Source: Ceratopteris richardii (lineage: Eukaryota; Streptophyta; Polypodiopsida; Polypodiales; Pteridaceae). From it: 64,000 nt of DNA. Positions 31,790 through 43,663 of the stretch are shown here, piece by piece. Made by a program: the position numbers and the translations under genes. The notes beneath the pieces are model-generated. The model saw only the letters and a program-made list of their open reading frames with translations. It was not told the DNA's origin and made no database searches. The stretch lies in the NCBI GenBank assembly GCA_020310875.1, contig CM035407.1, forward strand, positions 224,613,045 to 224,677,044, given 5' to 3'. Position 1 is the first letter of the stretch. Each line of letters starts with the position of its first letter.

Positions 31790-32124
31790 TCGCTTCATCT
31801 AGGGCGCCGTCGACACTCCTCCATTTGCAGTCTCAAAATTGTACAAATTTTGGTGAGCATACTCAGGGTGTTTCCGAGATCAAAACAGCTTCGCTGCGTG
31901 GTGTCGAAATCGCGATCTGAGCTCATTTCAACCTCCGAACATACTATTGCAGCGCTTGTGCAGGCTATTTCATCTTTTTGTGCCAAAGGTATATACCTGT
32001 TTCTGTTCGCCAATATAAGCGTCTCAAAGTCTGCTATAGGTTTAACAGAACTCGTCTGGGCAGTTCCGTTCAACTTTTTGAGATACAGTCAATTTTCTGC
32101 ATCAAGGTATTTTAGTCACCGGCC

Positions 32125-35100
32125 ATGGCTGAAAGCAGTGATGTATTCCGTATGTTGGTTGTTGAGGATAAGTTGGATGGTACCAACTACCCATTATGGG
32201 CTTATATGATGCGACATGTATTGGTTGCAAAAGGATTGTGGAACATTGTGCAAGGTGTTGAAAGACGTCCTGTTACACCTGTAACAACAGGTACTACGAA
32301 TACATGTGCTAGAGCTGATGAAGATGGTGTCAAAGATGATATTGTGCAGATTCCTGTTCATGCTACTCTTTCTGCTGCACCTATTATAGAGCAGATTCGT
32401 TGGGATGGCAGAGATGCCCAGACACATGCATTGATAGCTTTGTCTATTAAACGTGCCATTATTCCTCATATTCGCTCTTGCAGAACAGCTAGGGATGCTT
32501 AGGATACACTTACCACATTGTACCAAGCTAGGAATGAGGCTCGTGTTGCTTACCTCCGAAAACAGTTGGAGAGTGAGCACATGAATGAAGGTGATTCTAT
32601 GGACAGTTTCCTAATAAAGATCAAAGATTTGAAGGAACAGTTGATTTCTGTTGATAAGGTTATACCAGATAGCTCACTTGTGCAGACCGTCCTGAATGGT
32701 CTTCCTGATTCATATCAGAGTTTTGCTTCTACTCTTCGGTTGATGATGAAAGGCAATCCGAATGCCTTATCATTTGAGGAGTTAGTTTCTGTTCTGTTGC
32801 AGGAAGATCGGTCCAGGCAGAACAGGTCCATTATGTGTGTTGCAGATCAAGCTTTCCTGGCTAGTCAGAAGGGCAAAGGAAAATGGAGCTCTTCTACTAG
32901 TAAGCAGAATCTGCAAATGCTGCACATTCGAAGAACCAGGATAAAGATTAGAAGAAATCAAAAAAGCAGAAATTGTTTTGCAAGTACTGTAAAGGGAATG
33001 ATCATATCATAAAGAACTATCCAAAACTGGCTGCAAAAGAGGCAAAGAAAAAGGAGGCTTGAATGGTTGTTGCAGAAGCCTCTACACCAAAAACAGAGTC
33101 TACTAATCTTGTGCAGGAAGAAGAATGGGCGTTTACTACTGTTTGCAATTTTGACCCATCTTCTCATGAGCAGTGCATGTCTACAATGGACTCAGATGTT
33201 TAGTACTTTGAGAGTGGGGCGACCAAACATATTACCTCGCAGCGTAGTTTCTTCTCTTCACTCGAGCCTGCCCCTACAGGGAATACTGTCACATGCGCCA
33301 GCAACTCCTCTTATCCTGTTATGGGAGTTGGTAAGATCATTCTGACTACTGCTGATGGTAGTTCTTTCACCTTGTCAGATGCTTTATTTGTGCCAGGGAT
33401 CAAGAAGAATCTGTTATCAATTTCTGCATTAGCCAAGATTGGCTTGGTTGTGAAATTTGTTGATGACAGATGTACAATTCATGATCTGTCAAATGGCGAT
33501 GTTATTATTGCTTCCGGCATTTTATGTCGTGGGCTATATAAGCTCATAGACTATGAAAGATCTGTGACTGATTCGGCATGTGGAGTTCATGATTCTCAGG
33601 CTATGTCAGATGCAAAGCTTTGGCATGCACGCTTTGGACATCTGAATTTTGCTAGCTTACTACGCCTGCAAAAATCTGATATAGTGTCTTCTTTGCCCAA
33701 GCTTCAGGCACTTGGAAAGCATGTATGTGAAGGCTGTATTTTGGGAAAAATGCAGCGTTCCTCCTTTCCAAAAGTTGGTTCAGTTCGGGCTACGCAGAAA
33801 TTGTAGCTTGTACATAGTGACGTATGTGGTCCTATGCAGACACCTTCTTTTGGAAACTACCTTTACTTCGTGACTTTCATTGATGATTTTTCCAGGCACG
33901 CATGGGTATATCCATTGAAGGCAAAGTCCGAAGTGTTCATGTGCCTTAAACAATTTTTGGTTTTGGCTGAAAATCTATCAACATGTAAGATGGGCACCCT
34001 CCGTTCTGATCGAGGGGGGGAATATATGTCTTCTGATTTTAATGCATTTCTGGCTGAACGTGGGATAAAACACCAGTGTACAGTGTCGTATACACCTCAA
34101 CAAAATGGAGTTGCTGAACGAAAGAACAAGTCACTCATGGAGATGGCGAGGTGCATGGTCAAGAGTCAGGCTTTACCACATAGTTTCTGGCTTGAGGCTG
34201 TCATGTGTGCAGCATATGTATTGAACAGGTGTCCCACTAAAGCACTGCAGTCTATCACTCCATATGAGGCTTGGCATGACCGCAAGCCATCTATTGCTCA
34301 TCTGCGTGTTTTTGGTTGTTTGGCATATGCACTAGTGCCTAAACCACATCGCAAAAAATTGGATGATAAGGCAGTAAAATGTATTTTTGTTGGGTACAGT
34401 TCTGAAAGTAAAGGCTATCGTTTGTATTATCCACAGAGTAAACACATTCTGGTTAGCCGTGATGTTGTCTTTGTGGAAAATGCTATTCAGCCATTGCTTT
34501 CATGTACTAAGGAGACATCTGTTAGCTCCAAAGACATGTATGACACTTTGATACCTCTTTTTAGAGGTGGACAGTCTAGTGTTGATCCTAATGAGGCAAC
34601 TTCTCAGCCTTTGCAGGTTTCATATGATGATGCAGATCATTCCATTTCTGATATGATGCACTTGTTGATGAGAGAGCTGATATTAAGCAGGCAAAAACTA
34701 TGCCAAAATGGCTGGTGCAGACTTTGCGTGACAGCAAATTAGATGCACCTTTGTCATATCGTACTCGGCCAGGCTCTCATAGTGCCTCCTTTGCATCAGA
34801 TTGCTATGCTATGGCTGCGTCTAGTCTCTGTGATGAGAATGAGCCTGTTTCTTTTGATGAAGCACAGAATTTAGAAAATTGGATGGCTGCTATGCAATCT
34901 GAATATGATGCTATAATGAAGAATGGTACATGGTCTTTATGTGACTTGCCTCCTGGCAAGAAGGCCATTGACACTAAGTGGGTATACAAGCTGAAGCGTA
35001 AACCTGATGGTACAGTTGACAGGTATAAGCCTAGGCTTGTTGCAAAGGGTTATGCGCAGGAAAGAGGCATTGATTTTGATGAGACCTTTGCACCTACATG

Positions 35101-36378
35101 TCGTATGACTACTGTTCGGAGCATTTGTGCACTTACAGCCCATCATGGTTGGAATGTACATCAGTTGGACATTAAAACAACATTTCTGAATGGTGACTTG
35201 CATGAAGAAGTGTATGTTTTTCAGCCCCGTGGCTTTATGCAGAAAGGGCATGAAAACCAGGTGTGCATGTTAAAGAAGGCATTATATGGTTTAAAGCAAG
35301 CACCACGTGCTTTGTATGAGAAGATACATGCCTATCTGGTTGCACATGGTTTTGAGAACAGTCCAACTGAAAGCACCTTATATGTTAAGTGTGCTAATGA
35401 TGTGCTTCTGATCATTGTTATCTATGTTGATGACATGTTGCTCACTGGTCCTATTGAGAAGCATATTGTTGATTTCAAGGCTGATTTGCATGCCTCATTT
35501 GAGATGTCTAATTTGGGGCATTTGCATCACTATTTGGGTTTTCAGTTTATGCAAGTTGATGGTGGAATGGCTTTGTGTCAAACAAAATATATTGACACAT
35601 TATTGCAGCGTTTTGGCCTTGAAGACTGTAAGCCTATTGCCACTCCTATGGAGACAGGTTTACGATTGAGTCTTCATGATGTTGGAGATGCATTTGATGT
35701 TGTTCTCTATGAGCAAGCTGTTGGATGCTTGATTTACTTATGCATTACTCGGCCAGATGTTCAGTTTGTTGTCTCACAGATGAGTAGGTTTATGCATTGC
35801 CCAAGAGTCACGCATTAGAAGGTGGTTAAGCGCATCTTTCGCTACTTGAGTGGTACTCGGTTACTTGGGTTGTTTTACCCAAGTGGGGATCACTACTGCC
35901 AGATTTGCATGCTTTTTCTGACTCAGATTGGGTTGGTTGCTATGACACTCGTGTGTCCACCAATGGTTTTTGCTTCATGCGTTGTAGCTCATGTATATCT
36001 TGGTTGAGCAAGAAGCAGCCTACTATGGCCACTTCCAATTGTGAGGCTGAGTATAGGGCAGCTCTCACAACGACTGTTGAGTGTGTGTGGTTGAGACGCC
36101 TTATGGCTGATTTGGGTGTTGGCCAGTCTTCTGCCACCACCATCTTCACTGACAGTCAGAGCGCATTGGCAGTTGCGAGGAACCCTGTGTTCCATGCTCG
36201 CACTAAGCACATTGAGGTGCATTATCACTATGTCAGGGAGAGGTTCTCTGCTGGGGAGATCAGCTTGGCATATGTGCCCATGCAAGAGAACATTGCAGAC
36301 CTTTTCACGAAGGCTCTGCCTAGGGAGAAGTTTGAAGCTTTCCACAAAGCTTTGGGCTTACTTCCTTTTGTGGAGTGA
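32125..36378 (+). pseudogene. Copia-5 gag-pol polyprotein, disrupted
   Basis: ATG at 32125 (MAESSDVFRMLVVEDKLDG) opens a UBN2-type gag with GTNYPLWAYMM. TAG at 32500 replaces a Trp codon; the frame continues to 33012. A degenerate knuckle (FCKYCKGNDHIIKN) is near 32980. The protease reads FESGATKHIT, with Glu in place of the catalytic Asp. Integrase: LWHARFGHLNF, CEGCILGKMQR, TAG at 33804, then FIDDFSRHAW, RSDRGGEYMS and AERKNKS. A frame change lies near 34690. Reverse transcriptase (34870-35560) has YKPRLVAKGYAQERGIDFDE and an intact YVDDMLLTG box. TAG at 35816 and a frame change precede RNase H (35905-36378) with SDSDWVGCYDTR, CEAEYRA and [16 protein letters not shown], ending at a natural TGA. 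Confidence 0.93.
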
Positions 36379-36439
36379 TTTCCACATAGTTTGGCACTTC
36401 CTTATACATGAGTGCCAGCTCCTTGTTCACCGCATCACT

Positions 36440-36450
36440 CCCAGGGGGGA
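36440..36450 (+). other. Copia-5 polypurine tract
   Basis: CCAGGGGGGA, two bases before the 3' LTR TG. Confidence 0.8.
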
Positions 36451-36452
36451 TT

Positions 36453-36682
36453 TGTTGATATATTTAAGCAGTGATGTGTGTGAACACACTAGGATCACCG
36501 GGACACTTTTTTCCCTCTTTAGGAGGTTTTTTCCCCCGGCTTGTATATACGCCTATTGCCCTAATGGGCTACTTATCTTTGTACATTCTCTAGTAATAGA
36601 TTTAGTATTGTGTGTTTGTGCTCCAAGCTTCTTCTTCTTCCTTGTGTTGTTCGCGTGCTTTTGCAGACATCTATCTCCAACA
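36453..36682 (+). repeat. 3' LTR of Copia-5 (230 bp)
   Basis: TGTTGATATATTTAAG to ATCTCCAACA, same length as the 5' LTR with no indel. Confidence 0.93.
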
Positions 36683-37055
36683 ACCATGGCCATTGGGTCC
36701 CATCACCTTTCGCACCAAGGGGCTATCACTAAGTGCATGACTACTATCGAACAACTCGCAAGCATGGATGTCTTGTGTAGTGATAAGATAGGCACACTAA
36801 TATTGATAAAGCTCACAATCGATAAGAAATTGGTTGAATGCTTTTCGTAAGGTGTTGATAAGGACATGGTTGTTCTTCTTGCAAGAAGAACTTATAGAAC
36901 AGAGAAATAGGATGTTGTTGACACTGCTATAGTCGGCATGCTTATTGATCCAAAGAATGCACAAGCTAGTCTTCAAGAGATTCACTTTCTCATGTTCAAA
37001 CCTATTGATAAGAGAATTGAACTCACATATATAGACTCTCGTGATGGTAGATGGT
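36683..37055 (+). pseudogene. H+-ATPase pseudogene, unit 1, part 2 (phosphorylation site region)
   Basis: Resumes at ATGGCCATTGGGTCCCATCA ([20 protein letters not shown]). The P-type phosphorylation motif appears as [15 protein letters not shown]: the Asp is kept but the following Lys-Thr-Gly-Thr has Ile for the first Thr. ARRTYRTEK and [19 protein letters not shown] follow. Ends at ATGGT, the left target duplication of the gypsy element. Confidence 0.85.
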
Positions 37056-38450
37056 TGTTGAGGGAGAGTCCAGCAAAAAGAAGAAAACAAGAAGACCAAG
37101 AAAGAAGCTTCACTGAAAAGATTATATCTGAAGATATATCTCTGCAAGAAGCCCCGCAGGGGCACACAACACCCATCTCTGCACAGAGCCCCGCAGGGGC
37201 ACAAATCAAGGAACAACACGTGGGAGGGAAGGACAGACCAGGGCCATGAAGTATCCATGAAGAAGTGCAAGAAGATATCCGATAGTTCAAGAACCCCAAG
37301 AAGGTGCTTCAACCTCTTGATCTTCAGAAGGTCTAGATCCAAGGCTGAAGAACCACACCTTCATACCTTCCATTGGTAGCGTGCATGGAAGCCCGACTTA
37401 ACACAGCAACCCAAATTTAAAGAGATTATTAGTGAGCTAGACTACAAATATTAGGTAGTCCATCTCCATGGGTTGCGTACGAAGAAAAGAGAAGAAGAGG
37501 CCACGACCAATACAACAGGTCCTGAGTTATGATCAGTTCCTTGCCCACTAGTAAAATGACATCATTACAACTTCCAGAGAGGCGGGTAGTGGTCGACTAC
37601 AGGCACAGCACCAGAGACAAGAAGTAAAGCCTGTCAAGGGACGAAAGAGACAAAGAGGGGGAGAGTGTTGCAGAGCTAAGAAGAACACAAGGCAGAGAAA
37701 AAAACGGACCCCAAAATTTTTCTGATTCGGACACTTTATTTTTGTATCATAACTATTTTGTAACATATTTTCCAATGTAAATGCACTAGAGGAGTCCTCT
37801 AGATGCATACCCATGGAGATTAGTAGTTCACCCATATAAATTATTAGTAAATTAACCACTTAGTGAATAAAGTGCCGATCTTTTGTGTGAAAGGACCATT
37901 TTTAGGGCACATGTATATGTCAAATTATGACTCTTTGTAAGGACTTTTTGCCATTGTGAGAATCAGGAGCACAGAATTTGGAATTTGTTTCTTCTCCTCT
38001 CTGTATCTTCTTTGTGAGCTTGTGTGCATGTGTGATGCTTGAAAAGATTGCTTGGAAGTGTTGTCTATCCATGAAAGTGCGTGTTTGCTGTTGTTAAGGT
38101 GTGTGTGTGAAGTGTAGGAAGTGTTGGAGTGTAGGAAGGTAATTCACGTGACTCAATATTTTGCTCATAACTTGAGGCAAAAGTGTCAGAATTGAGTGAA
38201 AAGACTACCATTGGATGCGTGTTCTTGAGAGTTTTGAAATGAACCTGCTATTCACTATATTTGGAGTTCGAAGCTGAGAGAAAACCTCGATTCACTGTTG
38301 GTTGTTGCTCTAAGTATCGCAACACCATAATTGATATTTGATACTCCTCGGATTGATAAATAAAGCATGAATCCCCACTATATGCACTTGAGGGGGATCG
38401 AGGTATAGTCTCTTTCTCCACAAGTCCCTAAGTTGGTACTTAGGTACACA
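37056..38450 (+). repeat. 5' LTR of the gypsy element (1395 bp)
   Basis: About 100 bases shorter than the 3' LTR because of a deletion near 38335. It contains two copies of the palindrome GCCCCGCAGGGGC (37151, 37188) and a G-box CACGTG at 37217. Confidence 0.9.
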
Positions 38451-38454
38451 CGTT

Positions 38455-38474
38455 TTTGCCACCGTTGCTGGGAA
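38455..38474 (+). other. Gypsy element primer binding site
   Basis: TTTGCCACCGTTGCTGGGAA, four bases after the LTR, resembles the TGGCGCCGTTGCCGGGGA-type site of plant gypsy elements, which I recall as tRNA-Asp-type; several bases have changed. Confidence 0.55.
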
Positions 38475-39070
38475 AGTCGAATCAAACCGAGGCACTCGTG
38501 TGATGGTAAGTAGCTCTTAGCATTGAAGCGAGTAGAGTTGTGAATTTCTCTTCTTTGGTAAGTCACACTCATCCGCAATTACTACTTCTCGCTCTTGGAG
38601 TGTGTGTAGTGAGTTGATAGTCTAGGGAAGTGAGTGAAGTGAGTAGAGTAGGAGGAAGAAGGGAGTAGTTAGGAAGTTAGAGTAGCCATCAACTTTGGTC
38701 TTGTTAAGTCATTTGTAGTTAGGAGAAATTTTCAAAAAGTATAAAAATAAAAAATTATCTTTTTCAAGTCACTTGTCTTGCAAATATCGTGTATCGAGTT
38801 CTGACTAGTTGGTCAAGTATCGCGTATCCTTGCTCAAGTATCGTGTATCGTGGGATTTTCCAATCAACCAAATATCGAGTATCGTGGAATTCTATTGGGT
38901 TCAAGTATCGTGTGTCGTGGATTCATTGTCAGTCTTAGTTCAACCAAATATTCCCTAGAATTCAGACCATCAGTAAGGAACTCTAGGAGCTGGAGGTTGG
39001 CTAAATTAGACTAGAATTCTTCAATTGAATGAGCCTAAAATCCGAAAGAATCCTAGGGAGTTGAAGAAGT
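38475..39070 (+). other. Gypsy element leader with short repeats
   Basis: Untranslated leader between primer site and gag. At 38781-38920 the phrase AAGTATCGTGTATCGTGG and variants occur five times. No gene. Confidence 0.6.
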
Positions 39071-41935
39071 GTGATTTCTTTTGTAGCAAGTGTAGCTGAA
39101 CCAGGTAGTCGTTCACATTACTTTGAAACCTCGAGTGAGTCGGAGGAAGAAATTCCCATGGCTTCAGAGGATATGCAAAATTTTGTACCAATAATTGGCA
39201 TGATGTCAATTATTGAGGGTGCATATCGGACATCATTAGAATATGTGAGCACCAATCAACATGGGATACCTATCTACCTAGATGGTCTAAACCGATCAGT
39301 GGCCAGACTAAAGAAAGCTACAGACGCTTACATAGTACCTAGGCCAGCAGTCAAATATGCAAGAGGGTTCTATATGGACAAAAGAGATATTCTGTATGTT
39401 GTTACGGAACACCCTGAAAGCATCAACGAACAAGGGGAAGAAGGTAATGGTCACAACCTTAATGAAGAGGGACATGAAGAGCAAGTGACCACCCTTAGAG
39501 GGAGATCCACGGTTGTTAGGGTTTGGAGAGGAGACCTAGTTCCCCAAGATGATTCCCTAATGGATGTCTATTTGATCAATGGGATGGAACATCTCCTCAG
39601 AGCCCACTCTTCGTTATAGGAAGTGGCCAATAACCCAGTCACCATCTATGAGTTACAAGATCCTGAACTTCCCACAATTCTCACATATTTGGATAAAAAC
39701 CAGAGGAGGTACTGGCCTCTAACAGAGTTAGAAAGAGCTGGGTTAAAATATCAGAACATTCTAGTGTTCCCTCCTAGGGATCAAGCTACTACTTCTCAGA
39801 ACCCGCAAGGAACTTATCAAGATAATTCCTATCAGCATTCTGGACAAACACAACAAATGCATATTCCGGTCAGACCCCATGTGCAGTTTGCTATGCCGGC
39901 AAATAATCCTAACTATCAGCCTCAACCACCTGTTGAACCAAGGAAAAGAATTCCTGTCCTAGATAGACCACCTGTAGTAAGAGGACCTAGCATACCGATA
40001 GGAAGGCCAGTTCTCCCTGTGATGCCTAGACCACCTGATGCCTAGACCACCTGAAGCAGAAAGAAGATTAAGACCTATTCAATTTGCTAAATGCATGAGA
40101 AACCATAATGTGAACCTTACAATCATATAGCTGAATTCAAGCAAGTGATCAGAGCCGAACAAGTGGAAGATTTTTTGATTCAATATGAATCCTTTGGTCT
40201 AACTCTGACAGACACAGCTTTAGCTTAGTTCTAGCCATTAGACCCTAATCATTTTCAAAACATGGAACAAGTCTATCAAGAATTAATTGAAGAGTTCACC
40301 AAATCTGGGTCTCTGGTATATGTGAAAAGAGTTCAAACTTTGCAAGAATGTATGAAAGAATATATTGACCTAGAGGACAATCTAGCAGAAGACTTGAAAA
40401 TACCTCAAGGTAGTGTGAAAAGTGAACATTCCGCCAGTAGCATGTCAAACTCTAAGAACAATGTAGAGGAAATAGCCGACTTAGTAGCAAAGAAATTGAA
40501 TGTTCAAGGGCCAAGGAACTATCCCAACAACCCAATGAAGAGTACCCATGCTTAGAAGGTGTGTGCATTGTGGAGGTGATCATCCTTATCATTTGTGCAC
40601 TAGGGGAGTAGTCCCACCACCTGCTTATGCATACAATAGACCACCCGCACCGGACCCTCTACAATATTGTAGCATAGAGCAAAGATACACAAATCATAGC
40701 ACAGAAAACTGTTCTTACAATCGGCAGTCAACACCAGTACAACCTCTCATGAGACCTTATGGATACCATCCGAGAGATCAAGGAGGTGAAGCCTTGAGAT
40801 ATCCCACATATCAGCAGCAGGCACCAGCACCACGACCTTATGCTTATCAAGGTTACGCTCAACCACAACCGGTGTTGGGACAACAACCGCCCCATCCTCA
40901 GAATGTTATCCCAGTGAAAATAGCTCAACCTAAAGAAAACCCCGAGAGAACAAAAGTCCCAGCCACACCCTTGGCTAGTAACGAACTGTACGACTCATCG
41001 TATGACCATAGTCAAGGAAATTACTCCGCTTATGAGAGCTCTATAATTGAATATGCACAATCTTACGAGCCATATGCATATGGCATGGAAGGACCAAATA
41101 GTTCTTACGGATATGAGCAGGATTATGTGTCATTAATGTATACTGCTCCTAGAGCACCCATACCCTCCCGACCTATGAATAGACCACCTGCACCTAGAGG
41201 ACCATGTTACAGATGTGGAGGTGATCATTTTATCAGAGAATGTACATTACCAAACCCACCACCACCACAACGAGTTTGGGAAGGATACTGTAGTGATCGT
41301 GGTAAAGAACACCTTTTCAGAGATTTCCCCAAGAACCCCAACAAAGTTAACTCGAACGTGCAAATCAACATAATAGAAGTAATAGAGTTGTCAGGGAGTG
41401 ACAAGGAGTACATCGTGCCATTGAAAGCAATAACAAGAGCTAAAGCTAGAGAGACCCCAAAAAAAACTGGAGAGAATGATCTAGTTGACAAAACAGTGAA
41501 TATACCTACACCTCAAATAGTTGAAGACTCGGACGAGCCGGGGAAAATTATCACAAGTAAACGAACACAAAGATGGAAGAATCGTAGAGACACGATGAAG
41601 GAAAAGAAACTACAACAAAAGAAGAAGAATGAAAAGAATGAACAAGGTCAAAAAGAAAAACAAAAACTTGAAGGAGAAAATCAGAAGGGAAATTACAAAA
41701 AAGAAGAGGTAGGATCAGTTTTAGCAGACCCCATGCCAGAAGAGTTAGCCATGTGGATTCAGGCATACCAGGCACGAATAAGAGTAGGACCAACCATTGA
41801 ACAACATGGAAAAGAATATCTTAGAGGTGACTTAGAGAAAGAAAGGTTGGAGATATGCAAAAAATTAATTGAAGTAGCTCAACAGACCCTAGAAAAACTT
41901 GTTCTTCGCCTACTCAATTCAGGAATTCCCGAAAA
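39071..41935 (+). pseudogene. Gypsy element gag with multiple zinc knuckles, broken
   Basis: An upstream frame from 39071 includes MASEDMQNFVPIIGMMSIIEG. TAG at 39617 interrupts it and the frame continues from 39623 into a Pro/Gln-rich region. A 16-base tandem duplication (40021-40036 and 40037-40052) shifts the frame. It reopens at 40262 (MEQVYQELIEEFTKSGSL) and, after another shift, at 40548. Knuckle-like motifs follow in order: CVHCGGDHPYHLC, a decayed one ending NHSTENC, CYRCGGDHFIREC, and a decayed CSDRGKEHLF. A Lys/Glu-rich linker (41560-41700) leads to a sharp join near 41935. The protein has no obvious homologue I can name beyond LTR-element gag. Confidence 0.75.
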
Positions 41936-42221
41936 AGAATTCCAAGTAGAACTCAATAAAGGGAATACACACATTAGAGCAAATCACTTATCGAGAATGA
42001 CACATGGAGAACCCCCCACAGGAGTAGTGGATGATCTGCCAGACACTTACCTTTTTAATCTCAAAGTATGTCCCCAATGGGCAGAAAAGTTGATCCCTAT
42101 ACTCACATATGGACCTAAACATGGGATCACACAAAACAAAAACCAAGACCTATGGAAGACTAAAAACCTCCATATCATTGCTGGAAGTTTATATCACCAA
42201 GACTCAGTAAATTACTCATGA
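41936..42221 (+). pseudogene. End of the gypsy RNase H region, joined to gag
   Basis: In the gag frame, FQVELNKGNTHIRANHLSRM is the hallmark end of gypsy RNase H (normally ...GKEN-x-ADHLSR). It is followed by the linker GEPPTGVVDDLPDTYLFNL and ends at 42221. Everything expected upstream (protease, reverse transcriptase, most of RNase H) is absent, so a deletion junction lies just before 41936. Confidence 0.72.
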
Positions 42222-43663
42222 GATGCGTGGAAGAAGAGGAACAAGAAATGTGGCTTCAAAAGGCACATGTAAATCAATGGAAAACTCATGCGAAGGGAAC
42301 ATGGCAAACACTGAAGAGATTAGGCATATATCGGCCAACCATGCAGAGGGATACACATAACTATGTATCATCTTGCCCAATTTGTTAAGAACAAAATCCA
42401 GAAGATAACTCTACTCTATGCTACTCCACAGTAGCACCAAGATGGAGCATGCCTCTGGTGAAATTCTTGAAGACCCAAGAGTACCCAGAAGGAGCCATTT
42501 TAGCAAGGAAACGTGCACTCACAGAACAAAGCAAGGACTATGTTCTTATAGGAAAATAGCTCTTCAAGCGAGGCAAAGACAATCATTGAATGTGCATTCA
42601 TGAAGATGAGTATCTTGCTGTGTTATAGATGGCACATACAGAAGCTGCAGCAGGACATTTTTCTGCAAATAAAACTACAAAAATCATTCTCTTTGCAGGA
42701 ATGTGGTGGCCAACTCTACATCAAGATGCAGCCACATATGTTCAACGATGTGATACCTGCCAACGAACAAAATATCCTATTAAAAGAGAAGAAATGCCAT
42801 TGAAACCCATGATGAGTTCCAGAGCCTTTACTAAATGGGGAATAGACTTCATAGGACCTATTAGCCCACCAGCTAAAGGATCCCATGCCGAGTACATAAT
42901 CGTAGCCATAGACTATTTGACCAAATGGGTTGAAGCCAAAGCAACCAAGAAAAATGATGCAAGGACTACGGCCAACTTTCTCTTTGAGAACGTATTCACT
43001 AGATTCGGATTGCCGATAGAAATTATGAGTGATCGAGGCATACACTTTATGAATGAAGTAATAGAAGCCCTACTGAATGAATTCTTAGTAATTCATAAGA
43101 AATTAGCCCCATATCACCCACAAGCCAATGGACATGCCAAAAGTTCAAACAAAATCTTGTGTACAGTCCTCACTAAAATTGTTAACAATGGTAGATCTGA
43201 TTGGGATAAGCAATTACATCATGCTTTATGGGCATTCCGAGTAGCCTACAAAACAACCATAGGAACTACTCCTTTTAACTTAGTATATGGACAGAATGCC
43301 ATCTTGCCAATTGATTTCTTAGTACCCACTCTCAGAGTAGCAACAACTTACGAGTGGACTGGACATGAATTATCAGCCCAATTGGATCAAATAGAAAAGT
43401 TACACAAAACATGGTTACAAGTGATAGCAGGGATTTATGCTGCTAAAAGGCGACAGAAGGCATATTTTGATGCTCATATTAAAGACAAAAACCTAAAGGA
43501 AGGAGATTTAGTTTTGGTCTATACTTTGAAACAACACGCAAAGAAACTGCAAAAAAGAGGATATGGCCCATTGATCATCAATCGTATATCTACCAGCGAA
43601 GCTATTAGCTTAGCAACCCAGATGGAGAAGTATTGCCTAACTATATCAGTGGTTGCCGAGTAA
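42222..43663 (+). pseudogene. Gypsy integrase with two HHCC-like modules
   Basis: First module (about 42265-42390, broken by a stop right after it): H-x6-H then 28 residues then CPIC, with GIYRPTMQRDTHNYVSSCPI. Second module (42629-42765): AHTEAAAGHF, then MWWPTLHQDAATYVQRCDTC, again H-x6-H...C-x2-C. The core follows: WGIDFIGPI (first Asp), IMSDRGIHF (second Asp), and PYHPQANGHAKSSNK. At the position of the third acidic residue (usually AE) there is AK, so the catalytic Glu is lost. The C-terminal part, GDLVLVY, ends at 43663. Upstream of the second module several stops interrupt the frame. Confidence 0.87.

Larger units (their letters stand above)
31540..36682 (+). mobile_element. Copia-5, short-LTR Ty1/copia element with ACCAT duplication
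   Basis: Both LTRs are 230 bases (31540-31769, 36453-36682) and by my count differ at about ten positions. ACCAT lies at 31535-31539 and 36683-36687. Removing the element rejoins the ATPase reading at the same codon as in unit 3. The internal region has primer site, gag, protease, integrase, reverse transcriptase, RNase H and polypurine tract. Its base use (more G/T-rich, GTTG, TTGCAG) and short LTRs set it apart from Copia-1 to -3. Confidence 0.95.

Noticed and set aside
36116-36850. 244-codon frame overlapping the end of Copia-5
   Set aside because: Out of frame with RNase H and crosses the LTR into ATPase sequence; chance opening.
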